DNA of 64,000 nt from Lichenostomus cassidix (Eukaryota > Chordata > Aves > Passeriformes > Meliphagidae), in the NCBI GenBank assembly GCA_008360975.2, contig CM039183.1:54211350-54275349 (forward strand), in the 5' to 3' direction. How positions within the stretch are numbered: position 1 is the stretch's first letter; every line of letters starts with the position of its first letter. The position numbers were made by a program, and so were the translations under genes. Positions 13,209 to 27,376 of the stretch are shown here, piece by piece. The notes under the pieces are model-generated. The model worked only from the letters and a program-made list of their open reading frames with translations. It was not told the DNA's origin and did no database searches.

Positions 13209-16200
13209 ATGGAAGATTATTTTTGTACTAAGGTAATAAACATTTTTGTATTAAAACACAAATACTCCACCCATGCAAAAAATACACACAAAAAACCTAT
13301 ATAAAATATGAATTCCAGGAGGGATATATACACTTAACTTTATCTCAATTCTAATGAAAGTGAGAGAGAAGAAGTACATTTTCTTTTCCCAGCTGAAACT
13401 GACACAGATTTCCCATATCAAACTAAATATCAGAGTTCAACTATCAATAGTGTTACTCTTTTTTCTTTGACTTTTTAATATACCTTCCACTTACAGTCTA
13501 AACACCACCCACATGCTGAATGTACAAAAGCATTTAGCTATGAATTACACAATCATGCTTTTTACCATCATTATTCCAAATTATGGGACAGGCATTGGAA
13601 AGCTAAAAAGTGTCATGGTTCCTTCCCCAGCTGACTGTGTATTAAAAAGCTGAATCCCATTTTATGTATACAATTCCATTTTATATTTGTGATACCAGAA
13701 AGACATAAATCATGATCATTATTTCAGATATATATAAGGGTTGTATCCTTTCAAATTGGACTCTTTTTACTGTGTTATGTTGTCTTGCCCTGGAAAAAAA
13801 AGAAACAAACCCAAACCAACAGAAAACAAACACACAAACAAACAGTATAAGACTGACATTTTCTATCAGTTCCTTGATACCTATAACTCTTGAATTAATA
13901 CTAGTTAAAACTTATTTCAAGCTTTAGAAGAGATTGATTCAATCAAAAATCTTGAAGCTGGGGAAGATATGCCATGGATCTAACCCATTATTCCTGGTCA
14001 TGATGTGCACATAGAATAAATTCAAAATTTGCCTATGGTATTGCTGCTGATGAAGCACAACCACAGTTTTACACAGGTATAATTTCCGTAAAACCATTGG
14101 TGTTAAACACACACAAAACTGCAGTACCAAAGTTTTAATCGCAATGATGTATTGAGACAAGGAGGGAAAAAAGGTAGAATGAGTGCTAGAAAACCTCCTG
14201 CGGCAAAGCAACGGTTGGAAAGAAAACTAATCAGACACAGTTGGAAACAGTTGGCTTTGATAGACTGTAAACAGTAAAAGTCATGATTTCTCTCTAAGTC
14301 ATCTGACACCTTCATTACTGCAATTACTTATTTAATGCCCCTCACATCAAGAAGCAAACACAGCTTTATTAGCTCATGCAAGCTTATTTTTTATTCTGTA
14401 TTCTTCACCAGTACTTACCAATTAACACTGTGCATCAACAACCTGCATTTGTAGCAGCTGCTGAGCTAAAAACGTATTCAGATAGTAGAACAGTATTTGG
14501 AAGTGTCATACTCCTTCTAGGAACATATCCAAGGGAAGTCAGTATTATAAAATACATTTTGAATTACAGCTTTGTGATACCTGAAAGGGAAATGTTAATC
14601 TGTAGATTTACCATAGCTTTCCAGATTAACAAACATTAAATATTGTACTTCACTCTGTGTATTCTTGGTCCTACCTTATGGATGTTCAACCAAGTAAATA
14701 TCTCAGGTTCCACCCACAGGCATATTTCAAAATGTTCAACTTCAAATCTTGACTTCTCATGCCACATTGGTTAACTCATCTGCAGAGTCTTGGCATCAGG
14801 GCTGATGCAGCCACAACAGACAGAGGAAGTAAAATAAGCCAGGTCTGTGAGGAGAAACAATACCATTTAATAGATCAGCTGTTACACTGCACATGGAAAA
14901 GCATTCAGACTCAAGCTTTTCTTAAAGTAAGAACCATAAATAGCTAAGAAATTTCTGGGATCTTGTAATCTCATTTTGTACAAATACAGAATTCCTGGAT
15001 CCTGGCCACAGAGATTTGACAGTTTTCAAAGATATCACTTCCACAGAGTTTTTATAACAACCGTAGTGAGGCTTTATTTAGCCAAATGTCTGTAATACAT
15101 GCTTATCTCCCTTGCAGTGCTGAGCCAGATGTCAAGTGGAAGGGTTGGAATTATTTTTTTCTGTAGTTAGATTGATTTAAACATTTTCTGTCTTTCTGCT
15201 GTGCTGATGCAGGTAAGAACACATTTGCATTACATGCAAAATACCAGTGAAATCTGAATAAGTGACTACAGTTAGGAAGAAGGGTTGATGCATTCCATTA
15301 TCAAAGGAAATATCATCAGTGTATTTTAGTATCATCAAATATTTTAACCCTTTAAACAAGACTTTCATTGAAAATATTATAATGTGCCTTCAAAATATAT
15401 ACTATAAATTGAAAGGGAAAATGAGTGTATCTTCTTTGTTTTGTCAATTCCCTTGCTATAAGGCTGGATGAAAAAAAGGTAGATATATTTTCTGTAGAAC
15501 TGAAATGTGTTCCTCACTCTATCTTTGCAATGCAGAAATCATTGACCTCTATTTTGAGATTAATGGGAAGATCTTGGTTAGAGCTTAGGGCTTAAATAGA
15601 GGTAATGGAAGTCAACCTTCCATTTTTTTTTTCTGAACACAATCTTGTATACAAGAAAGATAGATCAGGTAAAATGTAAAAGCTGAATCTACTACATGAT
15701 GCTCCATTATTTTATTTCTTCCTGTTCCACATTTCAAATTATTGTTAAGATTTTTCCTTCTGAACTGCAATTTTAGTAGATGAGTTTGCCCAATAAAAGC
15801 TGCATCTGCAAAGAATTATCATGGAGCAGGTAATGTTATATGTGCAAAATGAGCTGTTGTAATTTCTTCTGTACCTAGAAAGGGTAAAACTCTTGTACTT
15901 TATGATCTTGGAGGAGGCAAGCAGCCCTTCTGATTCAAGTCAGTCTCCATTAAAGACTTGTAATGTAGACTAAAGCAGTGTTCCTAAGGGAATGCCATGG
16001 TGATATTTATCCTTGCTCGCCTACTAAGAAAATCCCTGCCAAGCAGGAGAGGAAGCATCTGTATGCGTGGTTGAGCAAAACTTTTATGCTAGCAGATATT
16101 CAAGAGCTCTGAAAAGATTCAGATTCAGTAGGAAATGAATTTGAAAAAAGCACCTGAGGAAAGGGCATTTGACTATTTTTTTTTTTCCCTTTAGTTTGGG

Positions 16201-18384
16201 GGCTTGCCTTGACATTTAAAGTAATAAAACCATCTGTGAAATCATGTCTTGTCCAGGAGTGCCATTATAACAAGTTGAACTCTTCAAGATTGGATGAAAT
16301 AACAACTTAATTGTGGTCTTAATAGATTTCCCAGTTGCTTGCTGCAATCAGACCTACCTTTTTAACAGTTCTCATTGCTCATTAATTACATTTCCTCTCT
16401 TAATTTCTCTATTTCTTTCCTATTCCTTGAGGAGTATGGAAACCAGTACAACTAATCACCTCTGAATTATGTATGTGAATCATCCCAGAAACACGTGGCT
16501 GGGATCTTTCTCTAGGTCAAGAGGCTATTTTAGATACAGAATAATTTCTCATCTTGTGATAGGGACTTACCGTGAACTTCAGTTCATCCAGAGGCTGTGT
16601 TAACAATTGGCTCTTAGGCAGGAATTTTCATTCTAAACTAATTAACATGCCCTAAATCTTAAACTCCTGTAAATGAGAAATAATTTGAGATGACTGACTC
16701 ACCTGATCATTCTTTCCTTTCCTATTAAATATATTTAAAATCTCTGAGAGCTCTACAAAATGGACTTAAATTAACCTAACACCCTGACTCCTGTGATTAA
16801 ATACAGTGAGTATTTTCCTTGTGCCATGTTGTATTATGACATAAGTTTCAAGTTTAAAGATGTTACTTGGCACAATGCATTATTTATATGATTGCAATGG
16901 AGTTGTGATATGCAAATAGAAAAGCAATTAGAAGCAGAAGGTGTGGCTAAAACAGGTATCTGTTTTCTCCAATAAACTAATACAATACAACAGTTTAGCA
17001 AATTATTTCTTAGTAGCACTATACTGAAGAAAGTCTAAATATCAAAATTTTGCATTTCCATCCTAATCCACAGTATTTTTTATTGTCTTGAATGGGATTC
17101 AGTTCAGTTTTTGTCCTTATATGGGTCTTCTTTTGGCTTACTTATAGCAACAGTGATATAGTCCATCTTCATATCTATCCCCAGTTCCTAAGTGTCAGCA
17201 TTTTTTTGGGTGCACGAGAACAATATTATGATATATCTTTCATTTTCATGTATCTGTAGAGCCAGCCATTTATTCTCTGTTTACAGCAAGTAACAGTGAC
17301 TTTGCAAGCACTTGTGAAGTCTACAGAGAATCTAGACCTCAAGTACTGCGTTCCTTCTTGTGGAACACAAAACCAAATTTCAAAAGCACATTTTTTAATA
17401 ACAAATTTTCTGAAGAGCAGTGAAAGTCGGATTCCAATGGCTTGTTCTGATGATATAATGAACCTGAAGGTAATGGGAAACAATACTTAGATTAACCACG
17501 TTTATGCTTTATGCTGCAGGGTTTTCCTCAGATTGTCATTTTCCCTGGGAAACCCAAGACTGGCCAGGGATTAGAAAGACAGCTATGGATGTAAGCATGC
17601 ATGGGAATATATCTGTATTTTTTTTAATGTACATTGAGTGATTTAATAAACATGCAGCAAAGCATATTTTCCCAACTGTATTTTATTTATCATGCAATAT
17701 TAAAAATGGTAACGTTATATTTTTCTACCGAAAAATGTTACTGTCTTAGTTTTAAATGATAGTTTTACATGTATGAGATTTCTCTGTCTCTGGAAGTATT
17801 TTGTGACCTAAAGTATTGATTATTCTCTACATCTCTGCATTTACTGATAGATTTAAATAATAAAATCAATGCACCTGCAATATTGTCAATCATCTAAATT
17901 TCTTTCTATCTGTAAATCATACAACAAACCAGCCAATGTGAAACTCAGGTAGTTTGACAAATAACAGACATCCATAGTGAAAAACTTTACTGTTTGCTGA
18001 TTTGTGGCTCTCTTATATGTTGATTTGGAATACAGCACTCAGATCCCTTGCATATTCGAGATCTAGTCCTTGCTATCACAGGAGAACCATATCAAATTAC
18101 CAATTTCATAAATGCACTAAATTTATGAAGTAGAAGCTTAAAATTCAGATTGGAATATGCTTCCATAATTTCAGATCTATGACAGCTAGGAACTTCATCC
18201 CATTTTTCACCTAAATCTGTTCCCTGCTAATTTACACAAACTTGTCTTCCACAAGCATTATCCTTTTTGTTTATGTTTTCCTTCTTTCATGTATTTATTC
18301 GTGATGGAATAAAAAAAAAAAATTATGAAATTATGGAAGGAAATTATATCAACTTTAGGGTGATGTTTTAATTTGAAGTTATAT
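13209..18384. other. Gene-free AT-rich stretch
   Basis: No gene, mobile element or tandem repeat recognised between the CR1 tail and the AAAAAT microsatellite. Confidence 0.65.
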
Positions 18385-18503
18385 TAAAAATAAAAATAAA
18401 TAAAAATAAAAATAAAAATAAAAATAAAAATAAAAATAAAAATAAAATAAAAATAAAAATAAAAATAAATAAAAATAAAAATAAAAATAAAGATAAAAAT
18501 AAA

Positions 18504-18534
<31 letters not shown>

Positions 18535-18563
18535 TGAAAAATAAAAATAAAAAAAATAAAAAT
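18385..18563. repeat. (AAAAAT)n microsatellite
   Basis: About 180 bp of A-rich hexamer AAAAAT with occasional AAAT/AAAAT slips and single G interruptions near 18491 and 18536. It is the longest simple repeat in the window. It yields a spurious Phe/Ile/Tyr-rich open frame on the minus strand. Confidence 0.97.
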
Positions 18564-21500
18564 CCAGGTCACCAAGCTACTTTTCTTTTGTACTAATACA
18601 TTATATACTTAATATAAGACTCAATGAACAAATACAAAAGTGGTGGTATTAATTATATTTCCTACAGTGTTAAGGAAATATTTTTAAGATCTTCATAACT
18701 GAAAGAAATTTAACCAGGAATATGAAGCATCAGGAAAGACATGAAATCCCAATTTTCATAGTAATTAAATGTAACTCCACAGAATTATTTTTGACGTAAG
18801 TAATAAGAATGAGCTCCATCCAAGATGTGCCTACAGCAGTTGTATGTCTGGAAAAAGGGTCACATTCCTGTATGCCACAGTAATTCAGAGAACTCACAGA
18901 CATGCTGGCTCCTTCATCAAAATAGAAAGATAATGGTGTATCTGAAGAGCACTTTGCTTTCAAACAGTCTCCAAATATTTTCTAGTCCAGAGATGAGTGG
19001 TTCATTAATTAAATAAATTGCCTCCTAACTAAATCAAGTTATTTGAGACACTGTTCCAAATCCAGTCTCTTGGAATTCTTGTTTGCTGGCAGTCAATACT
19101 AGCAAAAGGAAAACAAGATTGAAAACATTCATTTGCCTGGGTTACATGCAACTGGCTTTAAGAAGTCTAAATAAATTTTGGTATGTGTGTTTGAATAGTT
19201 CAGCCTAAAATTTTCTACCACTACCAAGTACAGATAGAACATAAGTTCTTTTTCAATTTACTTTTATTTGGTTTTATTCTGTTTCCTTGTGCAAAACATT
19301 AGCAATATGTACCAATTTAAGCTTATACGTAGCTGCAGAATGAAAAGGGAAAATTACAGCTAGACAAGATGTCATTGGTTACTTGTTATTTGTACATTTT
19401 ACTTTAAATTATTGTTTGAATGAAAGTCTTTAATCAACATATATCTGAAAAGCTGTCACAGAAGAAACAGGTGAAAAAGCAAAAATAAAATTATCAAGTA
19501 ATTTTTCCTATTAATTATATTGAATATGGGCAATTACTCTAACAGGTTTATAGGGTATATCTAGTGCATCTAAGGATTGAAAACCAGAAGTTTTTTCCAA
19601 CATTTGAGCTGAAAATCTCAGAAAATTAGACCAAACCAAGTCTCTGTTTCTGAAGATCACAATGCAGAAACTAGAAAAAATACGTGTTTAATTCTTCAAT
19701 TAATTATCAAATGTTATTTTAAAAATTACTCAGGACTTGGGTTGCTCTTATTTTTTTCAGTAGCAGATGCTCCAACAATGGATAATACTCCATGAAGTTG
19801 TCTCTTTCCTCTAGTGTCACTCTGTGATGTATTTTGTGATGTAAATAAGTTACAATGAGATGTTCTTTCAAATTCCTTTGTTTATGTCCAGTTATACAAA
19901 GAAGCTTAAAATAATAGTGGGTAGTCAGGGAAATGCACACTAGAAAAAAAATCCTTGACCAGTCAGAGACAGCCAAAAAGAATGCTCTTTATTCTGTATC
20001 TATATCTTGGGTTGAATTTGAAAGACTGTAGTTCCTGAGTCTGCCAGAACTCTTTTATTGATGCACAGCTCTTGCAAAGTGTAATCAAACCCCCCAGATT
20101 AAAATCGGCTTTAAAATTTACCAAAGCAAGTTTAAAAGTCCTTGAAACAATAACATTTTCCACTGTGGACTGCCATTGCAGCTACAGAGTAAAGCTGAGG
20201 CAAGAGAGGTTCTCCTTCATTGATTTCTTCACTGTTTAACAGAAAATAATTTAATAGTGTGTATGCAGTATAATTATGTAGCATGCTGTTTTTACACTGA
20301 AGAGTATCATTCAACAAACATAAAATCAGTACAAAACCTAATATGTCTTTGATGCAGAATTTCTGATAGATTTCTCTCAGGGGATTGTTAAGAGGTAATG
20401 TAATTAGAAATATAACATAGAACATTTATATGGATTAGTCCTTTTTACAGAGATAAATTGTCTAGTGGCCATGCACTCTCTTATTAATCAGATCCTGCAA
20501 ACCTATTTATAAAGCATAGCCAAGGAAAAGTCCCATTGAAATGTCATTCTGACTTTACCAGGTGAAGTTCTGTTTGTTCCAACACTGAAAAGCAATCTAA
20601 TTATCTCATATGTGATCCAGAACCCTTCAGAATGTTGTAAATGTGAAAAAGCTATTCAACAGGGCTAAGGCCAGGGAAATGAAATTTTGAATTAGCCATT
20701 ATTCGGGAAAATACATTTAAATAGAGCCTGGAAGTTACAGAATGTGCAATACCCAATTAAATTTGATCTTTACAGAATCAAACCCCTTCTCTATGAAAGT
20801 AGGGTACATTGAGCACTTGTATTCTCACCTGTACTGAACAGAGTATGAATCATAAATCAAAGAACAATGACCCAGGCAGTCCACCCAGCTGGATTTCTTT
20901 ATTCCTGCACAGCAGTTGACTAATGATCCAGAAGGTAATCCCTGTTGTAATCCTTTAGCTATGGATGAAAGGAGACCCTCAGACCCTTAGCATCACTGGC
21001 ACTACACTTTAGCATGATATTTTAATATACATCACATACATACACTAGTGAGTGCTTGCCTGGCTCTCTTCCATCTTCCTTTTGAAGAATTAATGTGGAT
21101 GACTGGCCAGTGTGTAAACCATACCACTCATTACTCACAGGGCAAGTCAGAGGACATATAGCTGTTTCTACCCTAATCTCCCTTATAATGTGCTAGGGCT
21201 TTGCTGTGAACTGATCTCCATTTTCCCTTCCTTTGGCTGCCAAAAGTCAGCAAAGAACCAGAGCTGCTGCTGCTGCTGCCACCTGTGTGTCCAGAGGATG
21301 GAAGGGCAACACGGGGGCTGCATTTGTCATTTCCCTGGCTGCAGCTTAAGGAAGTTAGGTTAAGAAAGGCGGGCTATAGACACGTAAAAAGGATGCAGAA
21401 ATCTAGGTGAAACCCACCAATAATCTGGAAAGTTGCCTGTTTAAGAACGGAGTTTTGCTTTACATGCATTTTAGATTGAATTGAGTGCCTCCCACTCCAC

Positions 21501-24500
21501 CCACTCCAAAAAAGGTATCCTATATCAAGTGCTTGGTGATTTTGTTTCCTCAGCTTTTGAGAACTCACAAAGGTTTGAGAAGCAACAACAAATAAATTAA
21601 CCAAACTGAAAAATCAGCTCTTCCAAGACCTTCAAGACAGAAGCTCCCAAAATCCTAGTCACTTCTCCTAAAGGTCTATAATAAAGAAGAGACTTTAGAT
21701 TTATTTAGCAAACAGTAATTTAGGAGTGTTAAACTCATTATGGAACATGAGCCCACTGGGAATGGAGCTCCAGCAGAGTCTTGGAAATATGGTTTCTTTT
21801 ACCAGATGAGACAAGACAGACTTTCTTCAGCCCAACAAAACATGGCTTAGAGGGAAAAGCAGTCTATAAATACATCTAGGAATACAGGTCCTTGAGAAGA
21901 GTAACAGTACTCTTACAATGGGAAGGTTGGGACAGTAAGAATTGGTTGAAAAGGTGTCTTTCAGTTCAGGCTGCCTGTAAAGAGAAGGTTCCCAGCAAGT
22001 ACAGCTGCTAGATCTGTGCAGCAGCAGAATTAGGGGACAAACAACCCAGTTGTATTCCTGAGGGAGCTTGCAGAGTTAATGAATGAATTTGCATAATGTG
22101 AGGTCCTCTGACAGCAAGACCTGATTATTTCTTCTCAAAGCAAGAGTCTTAAACTTACTGGGAACAAACAGCCTTATATAAACTAAGTTTAACATCAAGT
22201 ACTTTTGTGAAGACATAGCCTTCACCTGCACCACCTCAACATTTACCAGCTTCTATCTTACTACATGCTTCACTGCTCAAGACCTGAGCTCTGACACCAG
22301 TTTTGGAATTCCAAGTACAATGCACTGCTCTGAAGGAATCACCATATGGGACTGAAACTATTTACACCAAATCTGGAATTTTTCAAACTCTTCTTACTTT
22401 TCAACCAAGACTCGGTCTTTCTGCATAAATTGTATATCCTTAGCATTTTCATGAAGAGTCTTCCTAGAATGCAACAATTTGCTTTCTATACTCCCTAACA
22501 AAAGACAAAATTGCTTGCTTAAAACAGTGTGCAGATGCTCTGGCTGTGATTATGGGAAGAGGGACTGTGTGAAAAACAAAGATGAAGAACTGTGATAGAA
22601 TAGAAACAAGTGGTGATAAGACATCTATCAAACATATTTGTGACCACTTTCTGTGAAAAGCAGTTCAATAGTATATAAAATAAGCAAACTAGGAGCTTGC
22701 CAGCCTTCATATAAATAAACTCTTCTCTATCAAAAAGCTGCTGTGCAACAACTTGACACCTCCCAGTCAACAGCTCTGCTATTTCATAAGCTACTCACAA
22801 AAGTTGCTGCTCTGAATACATTTCCCAAGTAGAAAGGTCTTCACTGATACATCTCATCTAACAGGAGACAGTGACTGTTTTTAGCTCTCTTCTGCTTTCC
22901 CCCCATTCCAAAAACAGAGTATGTGTTGGATAAGAACAAATTCTGACTAGAAACTATTAAATTATTGCATCTACATTATGAAAGCATTTATATCCCATGT
23001 TTAGAAATAACTTAGACTATTAGATGCTGCAATCTCATTGAAATGTGAAATAGGGCTCCTAAATGGCCAGAGCAGATTCAGAAAAGGATCCAGAAAATGG
23101 ATCTTATGCACCCTCCTCATGTACACTCTTCTAAGCATATTATCCCATGCAAAAGTCTATCTAATACTAAATAATTTGCTCAATAGGGAAGAACAAGATA
23201 ATTTTCCTCCCTTTGTCATCTCATTATGGAAACAACCCCCATTGCTTCCCAAAAACATGTTCTACATGTAAACATGTAAATATTGTTTTTACCATGATAA
23301 TGTTGATATTTAGATATTTATCTCTTTTACTGCATCAGTATGATTTATGGCACTTTCAGTAACAATCTTTGAATATTAGTGCATGTTTTTATTTACAAAT
23401 GTTGATTAATTAAGTTATTTAAAATATCTATCCTCACAAGGAAAAACTTTTTTTTCCCCTCCCTAAGTGGCCTGCATGCATCTGTGTGCAAAACTGAAAT
23501 AAAAATTTTCCTGTTTGTTTACTTCAGAAGGAGAATATGCATCAAATTATTCTTTGCACTTTTTTAAAGACTGAGGTAAAAGACGTGTGTCTAGTTTCCT
23601 ACCTCCAGTTTTAAACCAGTTTGGCAACCTGGCAAGCAAATTAGCTCTGTCTGCTCCAGATCAGAAAAGAAAAAAGCTGAAAGTATTGTAGTTGCCTGAG
23701 CCAGCACAAGCCCCGGGAGGACCCACGGTCTGTTTAATGTATCCAAGGAGAGGTCAGCCTTCTCTGCCAGTCACACAGCAAATGGGAAATCTCCAGTGGG
23801 AAGTCAGGGGCTGTTTCTGAGCTCCTGCAAATCTGGTTGTGCCAGGTTCTCTGCGACACTCCTCTCCATCAACAAGGCTGGCAGTTTTTACATTGCTGCA
23901 CCATAAATTTAAATCCTGCTGTAATTACTCTTCTCAAAAGCACAGGCATACATTCATATACCAGTTTTGCAAGGCAACAATGAGGTTATTAAAGAATGGG
24001 AAAGCCTGTGGTAAGTGGAGGAGGGAGAGAGAAAATAAGGAAAAATAAAAGAGGTAGCGGAAACATAGGTAATATCCCAAAACGCAGTTGGCAGCCTTTT
24101 CCATCTCCCTGCCCCAAGTATCTTGCAAGCAAATAAATTATTCCTGTATACATACATCTCTTTCCAAAAGGTCCATCTTTGGGGACAATTCAATATGCCT
24201 ACCATGAATATAAGTACGCTTTGGATCCAGTTACCCATTTCCTTATTTTTAAACAGATTTTTTTTCTGACTTTCAGGTGGAACAAACACTCACAGCCCCT
24301 TAAATCCATTTAAAATATCAGAGGAGCTGTTAGGGTTTTATTGGTTTTTAATGTACTTTTACTGGCTGTAATTTTAAAGTTTTGTCAACGTTTGTAATCC
24401 TCATGGTGTTACACACAAATTCTGACTGTTGTTCTTGAACGGATGATAAATGTACAGAAGCACAGAAGCATGCAAATCCTCTCTATAGATTTAGGACCAG

Positions 24501-25291
24501 AAAAGATCCTCTTCTCGTGCTGGTGAAGATGCACTTAAAGGTGATTCAGTACCTTTCTCTAAGAGCTCTGAGGGCAAGCTTTAAAAACCAAATCCCATTC
24601 AATAAATCAAAAACAAATTAGTCCTATCCTGTGAGACCACAGGTATTCCTACCCCGTGTTAGAAGTGAAATCCCAGAGAAACATGGTAAGATCTTTCTTT
24701 ATATACCTCAATGACCCATCAGAGTTTTATTCCTTCCTGCCCAGTGGTTGCAGTCTCCCTCTCAGTGGTGCTCTTCTAAATCTCCAGGGCATTTGTTTCC
24801 CTCCTAGCAGTTCTCCTGACACTCCCTTTGGAGCTGGCCTGTTCATTATCCCAATAATGCAATGTTTTGATTCCACTCTTTTGACATTTTGCAGATGGGC
24901 TGTAAGGTTGGAGGCATCAAATCATTAACAGGATGAAAACTTGTCTCATTCAGTGGAATTTTACAATTTCTCTTCAGTTTTATCATTTAACCTTACCATG
25001 ACCACTTGCCTGTGGAGTTGAGGTGAACAGTGTTACCTCTTCCACAATTAACTCCTCTCAGTGTATTAATTGGGCTTTAAATCTCCTACAGAAAATCAAA
25101 GGTTGCTATGACAAGTTAAAAGCCATCCTTTAACACAAATACCAAGTCGAACGTATTATTCTGGACGTTGGTGTCTCTCTTGTCAGTGCTAGGTTTTGCT
25201 ACAATGTACACAAAATTTAGCAAGCATTTTAGACTGTGTCTATTTGCTAACCCTATGAGGAAGTTACCACAGTATTATTTGAGTTATTACA
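18564..25291. other. Gene-free AT-rich stretch
   Basis: Open frames are short and unremarkable. There is a short CTG run near 21265. No gene seen. Confidence 0.65.
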
Positions 25292-25385
25292 ATGTGTGTG
25301 TATATATATACATATAATATATATAAATTAATATATATTAATATATATTATCATATATAAAAATATATATAAATATATAGATATT
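25292..25385. repeat. TA-rich simple repeat
   Basis: A GTGTGTG run passes into TATATATA / AATATATATTA units over about 90 bp. It is capable of cruciform formation but otherwise ordinary. Confidence 0.9.
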
Positions 25386-27214
25386 ATTTCTTAATAGTAT
25401 CACTAGTTTTTTTCTCTATCTTCCTGTAACAGAGAAAATACATGTTCCAAATTCTGCAGTTTTCTATGGAGAACAAAGTATCAGGAATATCAGGAATATA
25501 ATACATTAGACATGGAAGAAAAGTTCATCCATCAGATGTCTTATTGGTAAACTGGAAATTAAAAAAAAAAAAAAAAGAAAAAAAATTAGGAAAAAAGTGT
25601 TTCTGGAACTGTATATTCAGAAGTTTCATCATTCCAATTTTTGTTACTTCGAGTGAATGACAACACATTTAAAAAAAATATGTATATAAAGACCATATCC
25701 AGCTTTGCTTCTGGTTGGTTTTTTCACTTATTTTTTTAATGATTACATATCACAGAAATACTAACAGAGTTCAAAGTACACTGAAGAAAATTTCTGATTA
25801 AATACTATAGCATTAGTCTCTCCTTCAAGTATTTAAAAAGAGGTTTTTGCTTTCAGATGTTCTTAATATGATAGGAATTGGGGGTGGAAAACCACTTTTC
25901 AAAAGATGACTTCAAAATTATGTCTTTTGTGAAAATATAACTTTTGTGAACCATTCATTGGCTTAGGCTAAAATAGATTCTGTCAAGGCTAGATAGAAAT
26001 AGCAATATTAGCATCTGATCTGTGAAAGCTGGTTTTCTGTTGACATGCAGTTGCCAATATTCAAAAAAACTGCAAATCAGAGGGCTACATATTTATGAGA
26101 ACTAGTCTTCATAAATCTCAGATTTTATCAAGTTAGAACTTTCTTTCTAAATGAGAACAGTAAACTTGCAAGTTAAACTTGCAAATCAGTTTTATCACTG
26201 TCTATGTGTGCCTATGTAGGATTTATAAATATACTTGAAATTCCAAATTGAGCTTGTAAGTAGGTCTGATAAGTTTTTCTACTTTCTACATCAGTGCTGC
26301 AAATCAAACAGCTGCAAATTTCCAGCTCCATAGTCATCTATGATAACAGAAAGCTACAGAAAAGGGGATTGGAGGTTTATTTTCTTGTCTTTCTAAAATA
26401 ATATAGCAAAAGTCAGTTAAAAATATTACCTTCCCCTATGACTGTAGTAGAGACAGCACTTACTGGGACCTCTACTGTTCCAGGTAGCTGTAGCACTGAT
26501 TCAAACCAGTAATAGCTTGCCATGATAATAAAATGATTTATTGTCTGCATATTCTGTAAATTACATTCATTCTGAAAAAATAGTAAACTGTCTTCAGATC
26601 TATTTTATATATAAGCAATAGTTTCATCATCAAAGCTACAGACAATTAAATATAGAATAACTGATGACTTTAGGCATCAAACAAGTCAAGGGGATTGCAT
26701 TCTTCCAGCATTTTGTCGGCTCCAGAGCACACGAAACACAACTGAAAATAAAGGAAACATTTCTGGTCTTAATATAATTTGTATGTTGTGAAATATAAAA
26801 ATGTGAACAGGAAGGAAAGACGCTGCTAGAGGTCAAAAAAATATTTAATTCTTACTCATTTTTTTTAGTTGCTTAGTAAACTGCTAGAAAAGCATTCCCT
26901 TTTGCTTGGCAATCACCTTCAGAGATCTTTGTAGAGCAGTTTTACACACTTTGCACATTCTTCTTCCTCATGTTTTTACATGTTGTTTATGAGGCTATCT
27001 GGAAATGTATCCTTATTATCATACATGTTTGTCACACCTAAAATAAGCCAATTAATTAGTCAAGATGGGCTATTTGCAGCTGCACACTCATTTTCAAATG
27101 AATTTATTGAAGTAAAGGATTTACAGCATATGGACTCACAGACTTCTCATGAGTTAAACTGGCATCCATATGTACAGCTTTCAGTAGAGAACTCTAGAGT
27201 AATATTTACAATGT
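25386..27214. other. Gene-free stretch downstream of VIP
   Basis: AT-rich with the poly(A) tract at 25559. It may contain a longer alternative VIP 3' UTR at its upper end; nothing else recognised. Confidence 0.6.
25559..25587. repeat. Poly(A) tract
   Basis: A run of A with one G interruption. No retroposon sequence was recognised in front of it. Confidence 0.85.
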
Positions 27215-27376
27215 AAATATCAACTTTTATTACATAAGAAACAAATATATCACAACTTTCACTTCACAACATATTTGTTCTGGTTTGATGACTAAAGTCA
27301 TCTCTTTGAAATACTATGTGGAACGCAAAAATAGCTTGTTCTTGTCATAGACTTTACCAGGTGTCCTTCAGAGGTC
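27215..27376 (-). other. VIP: VIP exon 7: last two codons and 3' UTR
   Basis: The acceptor is tttgcttttcag, followed by GAC CTC TGA (Asp-Leu-stop, 27376-27368). This restores the conserved SHLPLDL terminus. The 3' UTR is AT-rich, and an AATAAA lies on the minus strand at 27231-27226. Cleavage would fall roughly 10-25 bases further on. A longer 3' UTR with a later signal cannot be excluded. Confidence 0.85.
27226..27231 (-). terminator. VIP: VIP polyadenylation signal AATAAA
   Basis: A canonical hexamer within TAATAAAAG on the minus strand, about 137 bases beyond the VIP stop codon. It is the first such signal in the 3' UTR. Use is inferred. Confidence 0.6.

Noticed and set aside
18384..18575. 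Minus-strand Phe/Ile/Tyr frame
   Set aside because: Translation of the AAAAAT microsatellite.
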